Source: a virus. Taken from it: 44,963 nt of DNA. The stretch lies in IMG/VR virus record IMGVR_UViG_3300036846_000622, positions 1-44,963 of that record; one strand, 5' to 3'. This document shows, in pieces, positions 39,197 through 44,963 of the stretch. The translations under genes were made by a program, and so were the position numbers. The stretch's first letter is position 1. Every line of letters starts with the position of its first letter. The notes beneath the pieces were generated by a model. That model was not told where the DNA came from. It searched no databases and was given only the letters and a program-made list of their open reading frames with translations.

Positions 39197-40747
39197 CTAA
39201 CGATAATCCTCGACTCGTCGCAGCACCGACCGGCGCACCATTATGCTCGAGCGATCCGCATTGTCCTCACCACGGCGCATTGATAGACGCGATCCCATCA
39301 CACGCGCCGGCTTCACATCATTAACTTGCGGCAAGCCGATCATCGCGCGCCCTTCACCGAGACCGAGGCAAACATACTGCAACGCATCGGCAATGTTGCT
39401 GTAGCGATCTTTCTTTGGACGGAGCTCGCCCTTTTCGTCGCTTTCGTTGCAGTAGCGACCGGCCATCGCGACAATCAACGTCCGGCATGTTGGCGACACC
39501 GCGAAGCGCGGACGACCGTCCGTCATTTCACCTAACAAATGATCGACCGCTTCGACGCGCGTTGCGATCATGTTTTGCTTGAGACCGGGAGGAGCTCGCA
39601 CCGTGATCCCGTTGTGTTTGAAAATGTCGTAAGCCGTGCGCTCATCGTTTTGCGATTTATCTTGTCCCTTTGGATCCCCGAATGCGCGCACTTCATAGCC
39701 CGGATATTCAGTCACCAACAATCGCCGCACGCGCGGCGCAAAGCGTTCGGCCCCCTCCGCGCTTCCTATCAATTCGTGCTGCACCAGCACGCGATTGTTG
39801 ATTGCCTGCATGAACACCGCAGCCGGCGAGCGACCGAAATCGAGGCCGACATAAACCACGTAATCCGGACGCGGACGCAGCACTTCGCGCGAGACATAGA
39901 CCTCGCGCCGGAACATCGGCCACACCGCCGTGCCTTCCGTGACCAGCACCGTTCGCACCATCAAGCGCGAGTCGATCCAATCTTTGGTCATGCCGCTGAG
40001 TTGTTCGTCATAATAACCTTCCGGCAGATGTTTCAGATTTTCGGCTTGCGGATTGACGCGATAGCCGGTGACGGTGCCGTGCTGATCCATAATCTCGAGC
40101 ACGGCCGGCGGCTGCAAATGCCAACCCCAATCACGCGGCCATTGCAGCGCAGAAACTTCATCCGGCTTGAGCCCGGGCGGCATTTCCACTCGCCCGGTCA
40201 TAATCGGCAACCAATGATCTTCCGGCGGCGCGTTGGTCGCCGCGAACACTCCGCGCCATGTCGGGCCGCCATGTTCGGGCGGCGGGAACCGCAGGCGCGA
40301 GCGCGCTTCATCAAACAAAACCTTTTCCGTGAACTCGAGCTCATCGAAGGCGATCCCGGTGTATTCGGTCGAGCGCAGCTTGCGCACATCATCGTCTTTG
40401 TCGAGCGAGATAAAATCCACCAAGCAATTCACATCGTTGAATCTGAGGTGGTGATACATGGCGGCGCCGTAGCAGAAGCGGCCATAGGTCGCTTCCGGAA
40501 ACATGCGCAGCCAGGTTCGGATTGTCGTGCGCTTTAGGTCCGGCATCGTGTTGCGGACCACGGCGAATTGCGTGTAGCGAATCCCATCAACCGGCGAGGG
40601 TCTCTGATCCTGCGCGTGCCGCATGATGCGAGCGCACAGCGCGTAAGTCTTTCCCGACCCGAGCGGGCCCTCGAGAATATCGACCAAGCGATTGCTTTGC
40701 AGAAAATCCGCAATCTTGGTTCCGGAATAAACCTTAAATTCTTTCAA
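39197..40747 (-). CDS. terL: Terminase large subunit
   Basis: 516 residues. ATPase: Walker A GPLGSGKT (27-34), Walker B GIAFDELEF (131-139). RNase H-like nuclease: D303 in VGLDFGRSPA, D358 in FGDPKG, D454 in SNIADALQY. This packages DNA into the prohead. ATGA overlap with the upstream gene. Sequence alone does not show whether ends are made at cos, by headful, or as direct repeats. Confidence 0.93.
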   Translation of the reverse strand: MKEFKVYSGTKIADFLQSNRLVDILEGPLGSGKTYALCARIMRHAQDQRPSPVDGIRYTQFAVVRNTMPDLKRTTIRTWLRMFPEATYGRFCYGAAMYHHLRFNDVNCLVDFISLDKDDDVRKLRSTEYTGIAFDELEFTEKVLFDEARSRLRFPPPEHGGPTWRGVFAATNAPPEDHWLPIMTGRVEMPPGLKPDEVSALQWPRDWGWHLQPPAVLEIMDQHGTVTGYRVNPQAENLKHLPEGYYDEQLSGMTKDWIDSRLMVRTVLVTEGTAVWPMFRREVYVSREVLRPRPDYVVYVGLDFGRSPAAVFMQAINNRVLVQHELIGSAEGAERFAPRVRRLLVTEYPGYEVRAFGDPKGQDKSQNDERTAYDIFKHNGITVRAPPGLKQNMIATRVEAVDHLLGEMTDGRPRFAVSPTCRTLIVAMAGRYCNESDEKGELRPKKDRYSNIADALQYVCLGLGEGRAMIGLPQVNDVKPARVMGSRLSMRRGEDNADRSSIMVRRSVLRRVEDYR

Positions 40748-41058
40748 CTGACGTGTCGGCCTTTGATTTCCGGCGCCGGCACTTTCTTGTCGCTGGCGTG
40801 GCCGCCGCCCATCTTCACCCCGCCCTGGTCGCCGCCGACTGCCATCCCGCCGGGATTGCTACGCGCGGGCTTATTAGGTGCCGAAGGCATTTCCACGCCG
40901 GGAACTTTCTTGCCGTCACCTTTGCCGGTATTCGTGAACGCTGGCATTGTGTTGCTCCTTTCCAAATGAATTGATGCGTGCTGCAAGTGACCACAAATCA
41001 CACAGTCGCCCATGTGCATTGAGCTCGGAAAATAGAAGTGGGGCTCTATCTTCATCAC
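40744..41058 (-). CDS. Unknown late protein with Cys motif (104 aa)
   Basis: 104 residues from ATG 41058 (ATGA overlap upstream). An internal ATG at 40947 with AAAGGAG would give a 67-residue form, so two products are possible. N-terminal part has [18 protein letters not shown], a possible metal site; C-terminal part is Gly/Lys/Pro-rich and disordered. Confidence 0.6.
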   Translation of the reverse strand: MMKIEPHFYFPSSMHMGDCVICGHLQHASIHLERSNTMPAFTNTGKGDGKKVPGVEMPSAPNKPARSNPGGMAVGGDQGGVKMGGGHASDKKVPAPEIKGRHVS

Positions 41059-41312
41059 TTGCGTGACTTGCCGGCCTCGCTATACGCAATCGCGATTGCC
41101 TGCTTTTGCGGATAGCCTTCATGGCTCAACGTGCTGATATTCGAGCTAATGGTTGCTTGCGAGGATCCTTTCTTGAGCGGATCGCGCCCGGGCTGCCCTG
41201 CAGGCGTGCCGACAACGGCGCTACCGAGTTGATTGTTCTGTGGCCCGTTGCCTTCCGGCCGGCCGACCGTTGGATAGTTGAACATTCCACCCGTGTTGTG
41301 ACCCTGCGGCAT
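41055..41312 (-). CDS. Small protein with [10 protein letters not shown] motif (85 aa)
   Basis: 85 residues. N-terminal Gly/Asn/Pro-rich stretch; C-terminal [20 protein letters not shown], a short pattern that recurs in small phage proteins, function unknown. ATGA overlap with the next gene. Confidence 0.65.
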   Translation of the reverse strand: MPQGHNTGGMFNYPTVGRPEGNGPQNNQLGSAVVGTPAGQPGRDPLKKGSSQATISSNISTLSHEGYPQKQAIAIAYSEAGKSRK

Positions 41313-41314
41313 TG

Positions 41315-41764
41315 CTATCTCCCTGTCTGCTTGACCACGCCGGCCCGGTCAGAACGATCCATGCCGGGATTAACCGGCCGGCCGGGACGCTCCTCCCATT
41401 TCGGCAGAACAATCTCGATTGTGTCGTTCGCGACCAAATTCGCATCGACCGCTTCGCGCTCGCGCGCCTCGAGCCCTAACTGCGGAATATGTCCGCAATG
41501 AATAATCATCGCGGCGCCGCGCGGTGTGATCCTCCCGCTGAATGCGCCGTCCGCAGCCTTCTTAAAGCGAATGAGTCCGGCGTAATTGAGTGTGCCCACG
41601 AACAAATCAAATCGCACATCATCCGGAATTTGGCTCGCCTCGAGAAACGGCCGGCGCAAGGTAATTTGCAATGCCGGCGGCGCTCCCTTGCGTTTAATTA
41701 ACGACGCCGAGGCAACCGGCTTACCATCACTGCTACTTGTCGGACGCTCGATCTTTACAAACAT
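41315..41764 (-). CDS. Unknown late protein, beta-rich (149 aa)
   Basis: 149 residues from ATG 41764 behind AGGAA. Contains [39 protein letters not shown] and [17 protein letters not shown], a beta-rich fold of unknown role. An ATG at 41842 is rejected because the preceding gene uses that stretch. Confidence 0.6.
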   Translation of the reverse strand: MFVKIERPTSSSDGKPVASASLIKRKGAPPALQITLRRPFLEASQIPDDVRFDLFVGTLNYAGLIRFKKAADGAFSGRITPRGAAMIIHCGHIPQLGLEAREREAVDANLVANDTIEIVLPKWEERPGRPVNPGMDRSDRAGVVKQTGR

Positions 41765-41766
41765 CG

Positions 41767-41961
41767 CTATTTCCTGTTCTGCGGAAACCCGAACAGCCGG
41801 CACCACATTTGCGGCTCGATCTCGCCAAGCGTTCGCCGGCAATCCTTGCGCTCCGGACGGAACGCATCGCAGAGCTCACAGCGCCGCAGCGCGTTGCCCT
41901 TGCTATAGTTGGCAACGTCCTTCGACATCTTCACCGTGATATTCGGCCACGGCATTAGCAT
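41767..41961 (-). CDS. Small Cys-rich, probable zinc protein (64 aa)
   Basis: 64 residues (ATG 41961; alternatives 41955 or 41928). Cys motif CELCDAFRPERKDCRRTL followed by CRLF suggests a four-Cys zinc site. Four bases before the next start. Role unknown. Confidence 0.6.
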   Translation of the reverse strand: MLMPWPNITVKMSKDVANYSKGNALRRCELCDAFRPERKDCRRTLGEIEPQMWCRLFGFPQNRK

Positions 41962-42006
41962 CCCCTACAGATCGACGGCGGGGCTGGCGGAATCGGGGGC
42001 AACCGC

Positions 42007-42168
42007 TCAGTGCCAGCCGAATGCTCGAGCGGCCCCACCGAAAATTTCGGCGCCAACCCAAAACGCCAACCCTGCCGCGATCAGATTCCAGCGCGCGGCA
42101 ACATTGAATGCCGCCAGCACAAAGCACACGAACGCAAACACCAAGAACACTAGACCGATGTTAGCCAT
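42007..42168 (-). CDS. Small two-span membrane protein (53 aa)
   Basis: 53 residues from ATG 42168 (TAATG overlap with the upstream stop, GGAGGA ribosome site). Two hydrophobic spans, about 3-22 (IGLVFLVFAFVCFVLAAF) and 27-47 (NLIAAGLAFWVGAEIFGG). Inner-membrane protein of the late operon; could be a holin-type protein. Confidence 0.65.
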   Translation of the reverse strand: MANIGLVFLVFAFVCFVLAAFNVAARWNLIAAGLAFWVGAEIFGGAARAFGWH

Positions 42169-42371
42169 TAGTTGCCATCCTCCGAGGCGAACCATTGATT
42201 TTCCGGATTGCTTCTCTCCCACAGCCGATGCGTCACTTCGCTAATGCGCTCGCCGTCAACAAGGTCCGAGCAATCAAAGCAGCACCCCATGCGCAGATCC
42301 TCGTACTTGCCGCACACCTTGCAGTTTCCGTGCTGCGCAATCGCGACATAGACGCCGTTGCCCGGTTTCAT
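42168..42371 (-). CDS. Small zinc-ribbon protein (67 aa)
   Basis: 67 residues from ATG 42371 (ATGA overlap with 42368-42742). CKVCGKYEDLRMGCCFDCSD (about 17-36) is a likely four-Cys zinc site. Upstream in-frame codons are in the overlapped gene and Arg-rich, hence rejected. Function unknown. Confidence 0.65.
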   Translation of the reverse strand: MKPGNGVYVAIAQHGNCKVCGKYEDLRMGCCFDCSDLVDGERISEVTHRLWERSNPENQWFASEDGN

Positions 42372-42742
42372 TGCACGATCCTTGGCACGAACGGCACGAA
42401 CGGACGCGGCGCTTCCTTGGCGAACTGACGCGGGCGCACGCCATGCCGGACCATCTTTTCGCAATGCTGCCGGATCATCCAATCGTCGTGATCGCTCGCC
42501 GGCTCGACCCGGATCTTCACCCCGCCGCGCCCGCGCACCACCGAGCTCGTCAGCGTCACCCGTCGCAGCACGGGCCCGAGCTCCTCGTTGGGCGACGGAT
42601 CCGCGAACGGCGCCTCTTTCAGAATGATGTGCTTGTCGGCTCCGATCTTCGGGCGGTGCTGGATCCAAACCTCGATCTCCTCCCAATAGCGTTCAGCGAA
42701 AAACGCCGGCAGGCGATCCATGTCGATCTCGATTTCAGTCAC
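42368..42742 (-). CDS. Unknown late protein (124 aa)
   Basis: 124 residues from a GTG with GAGGT upstream. N-terminal acidic helix (DMDRLPAFFAERYWEEIEVW), beta-rich centre (TLTSSVVRGRGGVKIRVEP) and Pro-rich end. It overlaps the upstream gene by 8 bp. Not recognised. Confidence 0.65.
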   Translation of the reverse strand: MTEIEIDMDRLPAFFAERYWEEIEVWIQHRPKIGADKHIILKEAPFADPSPNEELGPVLRRVTLTSSVVRGRGGVKIRVEPASDHDDWMIRQHCEKMVRHGVRPRQFAKEAPRPFVPFVPRIVQ

Positions 42743-42905
42743 CGAAAACCTCTGCCAACACCTCGCGCGCGAGGGCCGGCGCCTGCGCCCAACCCTGTTC
42801 TAGCTGCGCGATCCGCTCGAGCGCCGCCCGCATCTTCACCACCTTGGCGTTCTGCATGGCAAGCAACTCCCCGGCTCTCTCCGCTTTGCTCTTGTCTGTC
42901 GTCAT
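42735..42905 (-). CDS. Small helical protein (56 aa)
   Basis: 56 residues from ATG 42905 (ATGA overlap with the upstream gene). Nearly one helix, KSKAERAGELLAMQNAKVVK ... LEQGWAQAPALAREVLAE. Function unknown; maybe a small adaptor. Confidence 0.6.
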   Translation of the reverse strand: MTTDKSKAERAGELLAMQNAKVVKMRAALERIAQLEQGWAQAPALAREVLAEVFGD

Positions 42906-43330
42906 TTTTTGGTCTTTGCCGCCGTAAATGTGAAGGTTGCCCACTCTGACCATAGATCGCCGTTGTGAACCGCTACTTGTACGACCGCAGGCGCAAATAA
43001 TGACGGCTTCACTATCGTGGTAACTTCGGTGTCAGATACAAAAGTTGTTGGTTCGTCCTGTGTCGGACCGAAACGAATAACGCTTGCCGCAGCAAAGTTA
43101 GTGCCGATGCAATGCAGAACAAAATCCGGATCGCCTGAGACGGCGCTGTTAGGCGAAAGTGACGTTAAGGTTGGAGCCTCGAGCGGCGGTGGAAGTCCGG
43201 CCAATGCGGTTTCGGCAATCCGTTTCATCACGCTAGGATCCGCCTCGCGCATGATCGCCGCCATCGACGCCTTCAAGTGCTCGATTGTGCCCGAAAGCTC
43301 ATTGATCGCTTGTTCGCTTGGATCGCTCAT
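42902..43330 (-). CDS. IPT/TIG-like Ig-fold protein
   Basis: 142 residues. N-terminal helix (about 1-45) and a C-terminal domain (about 50-138) with TLTSLSPNSAVSGDPDF, IGTNFAAASVIRFG and VQVAVHNGDLWSEWATFTF, the pattern of IPT/TIG immunoglobulin-like domains. Such domains decorate capsids or tails and may bind surface sugars. ATGA overlap with the next gene. Confidence 0.65.
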   Translation of the reverse strand: MSDPSEQAINELSGTIEHLKASMAAIMREADPSVMKRIAETALAGLPPPLEAPTLTSLSPNSAVSGDPDFVLHCIGTNFAAASVIRFGPTQDEPTTFVSDTEVTTIVKPSLFAPAVVQVAVHNGDLWSEWATFTFTAAKTKK

Positions 43331-43611
43331 TTTTTCTGTCTCCGTTTCGGTCGCGGCACCTTCGATGTCCGGCGCCCGTTCTTCGACCGCTTGTAAGGCG
43401 CGCGTGGCTTTTTCGGCTTTGGCGCAGCGGGTGCATCAGACGCAGGACTATCAGACGCACCCGCCACGGAGCCCGAGGGCCGAGGTTCCTCGAGCTCGAG
43501 CTCAACGCCCGCCGCAGGAATACCCGCAGGTGCTAGTGCCCCGCCCTGTTGCCGTTGCCAAAGCGTCTCGAGCGAAACGAGCGCATGAGCCGTGACATTC
43601 AGCGGGCCCAT
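43327..43611 (-). CDS. Basic tail, disordered protein (94 aa)
   Basis: 94 residues from ATG 43611 (TGATG overlap). N-terminal helix (MGPLNVTAHALVSLETLWQR), then Pro/Ala/Ser linker and a very basic end (PYKRSKNGRRTSKVPRPKRR). May bind nucleic acid or another late protein; not recognised. Confidence 0.6.
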   Translation of the reverse strand: MGPLNVTAHALVSLETLWQRQQGGALAPAGIPAAGVELELEEPRPSGSVAGASDSPASDAPAAPKPKKPRAPYKRSKNGRRTSKVPRPKRRQKK

Positions 43612-43703
43612 CAACGCCTCCTGCGCATCACCAGAAGCGCGATCACCGTCGATCCGAGCAACCAGAACACCGTCACCATCGCGATCACCACCAACGCATC
43701 CAC
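43611..43703 (-). CDS. Tiny membrane protein, GTG start (30 aa)
   Basis: 30 residues: hydrophobic span (DALVVIAMVTVFWLLGSTVI) and an RRRR end. The GTG at 43703 abuts the upstream TAG; GAGGAG lies ten bases before. TGATG coupling downstream. Layout supports a real membrane peptide. Confidence 0.55.
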   Translation of the reverse strand: MDALVVIAMVTVFWLLGSTVIALLVMRRRR

Positions 43704-43985
43704 CTAGAACAACTCCTCGAGCGCGCCGAGCGGCCGTTGCATCCCGCGCAACTCACTCTCGATCCGATCCAACGCTCCCTTCAACCCGGGGATCGCCACC
43801 GTCTCGGTCGCCTCTTTGTCCGGCATCCCGTCCACCAATGCTTGCAGCTTTCCGAGCCGTGCCCGCAACGCACTCACCTCGGCGCCGATTACCTCGAGCC
43901 GCTTGATCACCCCCTTCGGCGGCGACACCCCGGCAAGCTCGCCCTTCGCGTATGGTGGATTGTTGATAAATTCCACGTTCGCCAT
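43704..43985 (-). CDS. Small coiled-coil protein (93 aa)
   Basis: 93 residues: short N-terminal stretch (FINNPPYAKGELAGVSPPKG) and a long helix with VIKRLEVIGAEVSALRARLG and LKGALDRIESELRGMQRPLG. AGGAGG ribosome site; preceded by the hairpin pair at 44002-44057. Function unknown. Confidence 0.65.
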   Translation of the reverse strand: MANVEFINNPPYAKGELAGVSPPKGVIKRLEVIGAEVSALRARLGKLQALVDGMPDKEATETVAIPGLKGALDRIESELRGMQRPLGALEELF

Positions 43986-44001
43986 CGCTTCCTCCTGTGT
44001 T

Positions 44002-44057
44002 GGACCCCTAGCCGTATTGCACGGCTTCCCTCAAAACTCGGACGGCTAGCAGGGTCC
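44002..44057 (-). promoter_or_regulatory. Alternative hairpins in late-operon leader
   Basis: Long stem GGACCC/GGGTCC plus CTAGCCGT/ACGGCTAG (44002-44015 with 44042-44057, two bulged bases). Competing short hairpin AGCCGT-ATTGC-ACGGCT (44010-44026) uses the same arm. The upstream TAG stop (44046-44048) is inside the long stem; the AGGAGG of the next gene lies just past it. Confidence 0.5.
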
Positions 44058-44234
44058 GATGTGGGGCGCATTCTGCGCTCGGGGCTCATCCTCAAACCAA
44101 TCCTCGACCGCTTGTTGAATGGCGAGCGCGAGCGAATGGCATCGCGCCCTGTAGACCGCTGCCGGAAAATCCGACGGCTCCAAAAAATGCTCCGCGAGCT
44201 CGTAGCAAGCAGGATCGTAAGTCTTGACCGTCAT
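44046..44234 (-). CDS. Small protein, unknown (62 aa)
   Basis: 62 residues, MTVKTYDPACYELAEHFLEP with a helix HSLALAIQQAVEDWFEDEPR. ATGA overlap with the upstream gene. Similar short proteins occur in alphaproteobacterial phages and prophages as hypothetical proteins. Confidence 0.65.
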   Translation of the reverse strand: MTVKTYDPACYELAEHFLEPSDFPAAVYRARCHSLALAIQQAVEDWFEDEPRAQNAPHIGPC

Positions 44235-44509
44235 CCCGACCTCGCCGCCTTCAATACTTGCGCAACCTCCCGCTCCGCACGCGCCCTCCCCTCGTCATAC
44301 CCGCGCATCAATGCCCCCGAGAACCACGTCACCAGCCACCCCTCATCCATGTCCGAATACCCCAACCTCACCGCAGTCTCACGAAACGCCGCTGCCCAAT
44401 CCCGCGCGTCAAACGATGGCAACGGCCAATTCGGATCCGCACGATCAACCAATCGCGCCATCGGCTCATAGGAGGCCGGCACCGCCTCACGCACTTCACG
44501 ATCACTCAT
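44231..44509 (-). CDS. Unknown protein, start of late cluster (92 aa)
   Basis: 92 residues with DWAAAFRETAVRLGYSDMDE and WFSGALMRGYDEGRARAERE. GGGGAG ribosome site eight bases before ATG 44509. First gene after the putative small terminase once the ends are joined; ATGA overlap with the next. No family recognised. Confidence 0.65.
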   Translation of the reverse strand: MSDREVREAVPASYEPMARLVDRADPNWPLPSFDARDWAAAFRETAVRLGYSDMDEGWLVTWFSGALMRGYDEGRARAEREVAQVLKAARSG

Positions 44510-44724
44510 CAGGCAATCTCCCCAAATCGCCCAAGCCCCAAAAATTTCAGCACCCCTGAATTTCTGACCTCAAGTGCGTAGACGAGTTACCAGCGCCTCG
44601 AGATCGACCCCGTTTTACCCCCCGGCCCCGGTCGCGGGCGCGAGCGCGTGGGAGGACCCGCGCGAGCCGGCAAGATGGTTAACGATCCGGATGCGTGGCC
44701 GGCGCGTCCGATCCTGGGCCTATG
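44510..44724. other. Gap between small terminase and late cluster
   Basis: No gene. Holds a short hairpin ATTCAG/CTGAAAT with T-rich tail (about 44550-44571, minus strand), and a GC-rich block (44625-44680) with GCGCG/CGCGC repeats. The part shared with 1-100 is unchanged between copies. A packaging site is a reasonable guess but not shown. Confidence 0.45.
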
Positions 44725-44963
44725 CTACTCGTCCGGGATCATTGTTTGATTGATCGTCAACGGCTTAGGCGCGTCCGAGAGAATTTGAATTGTTAAACCT
44801 GGTGTTTGGGCGCCGATTGCAGCCCGCGCGTCGCTGATTTCGTCACGCTTGCCCATTTGCCGGATCGCGGCGACTGCGGCCATCGGGTTATCATCCTGCG
44901 CGGCGATTTCCTCCAGCCGGTGAAAGTTCCGCGCAAGCGCAGAGGTTCTCAACACCTCCAATG
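44625..44963. repeat. Right copy of imperfect terminal direct repeat
   Basis: Matches 1-339 with nine third-codon-position changes (see left copy). Ends at the window edge. Confidence 0.95.
44725..44963 (-). CDS. Partial second copy of putative small terminase
   Basis: The C-terminal 78 or so codons of the gene at 101-586, cut by the window end. Amino acids are identical, nucleotides differ at nine silent positions. It should be the same gene seen through the circular overlap, from a slightly different variant. Confidence 0.85.
   Translation of the reverse strand, partial: LEVLRTSALARNFHRLEEIAAQDDNPMAAVAAIRQMGKRDEISDARAAIGAQTPGLTIQILSDAPKPLTINQTMIPDE

Noticed and set aside
39539-40537. 332-codon plus-strand frame opposite the large terminase
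   Set aside because: Antisense shadow; the terminase has clear ATPase and nuclease motifs.

Overview
This window is essentially the whole genome of a temperate tailed phage with a short-tail (podovirus, T7-like) virion plan. The first 339 bases recur at the right end (44625-44963), so the non-redundant unit is about 44,624 bp and the ends join as a circle or terminal redundancy. DNA is GC-rich (about 60% by eye). The host is probably an alphaproteobacterium, perhaps Rhizobiales-like. This is inferred from GC content, a GapR/DUF2312-like protein and general gene style. No host gene or tRNA is present.

Layout. (1) 899-3076, plus strand: an early operon of eight or nine tiny genes behind a TTGACA promoter that overlaps a 12-bp palindrome, closed by a strong terminator. 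Four gene junctions hold complete type II hammerhead ribozymes (1203-1254, 1613-1666, 1874-1932, 2395-2450). (2) 7105-3276, minus strand: a nine-gene overlapping operon led by a Cro-like regulator, with a GapR-like protein, a VRR-NUC nuclease, a second PD-(D/E)XK-like nuclease, a winged-helix protein, two probable replication proteins, a DUF3846-like protein and an HTH-like protein. (3) 7106-7271: divergent control region with TTACC-N5-GGTAA operator-like sites; a perfect match also lies at 755-769. (4) 7272-13823, plus strand: CI-like regulator, RecE-like exonuclease, RecA-fold ATPase, excisionase-like protein, tyrosine integrase, then seven small unknown genes. (5) 13824-16237, plus strand: a hairpin-rich stretch that may be a structured RNA, a regulatory stretch with 10-bp repeats, and the lysis genes (holin-like protein, amidase endolysin with an RlpA-like C-terminus). 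(6) 44509-16234 plus the wrap-around gene 586-101, minus strand: the late operon. It holds a putative small terminase, many small genes, large terminase, portal, scaffold-like protein, major capsid protein, cement-like protein, two fibre/adhesin genes with Sec-type signal peptides, two tail tubular proteins and three internal virion proteins. These last include a lysozyme-like domain and an embedded GNAT-like motif.

How it works together. The two HTH regulators probably choose between lysogeny (integrase, CI-like) and lytic growth. The exonuclease/ATPase pair resembles a phage recombination module. The ribozyme cassette should cut the early polycistronic transcript into mostly single-gene messages, and each ribozyme starts at or next to the upstream stop codon. 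That cassette is the most unusual part of the window.
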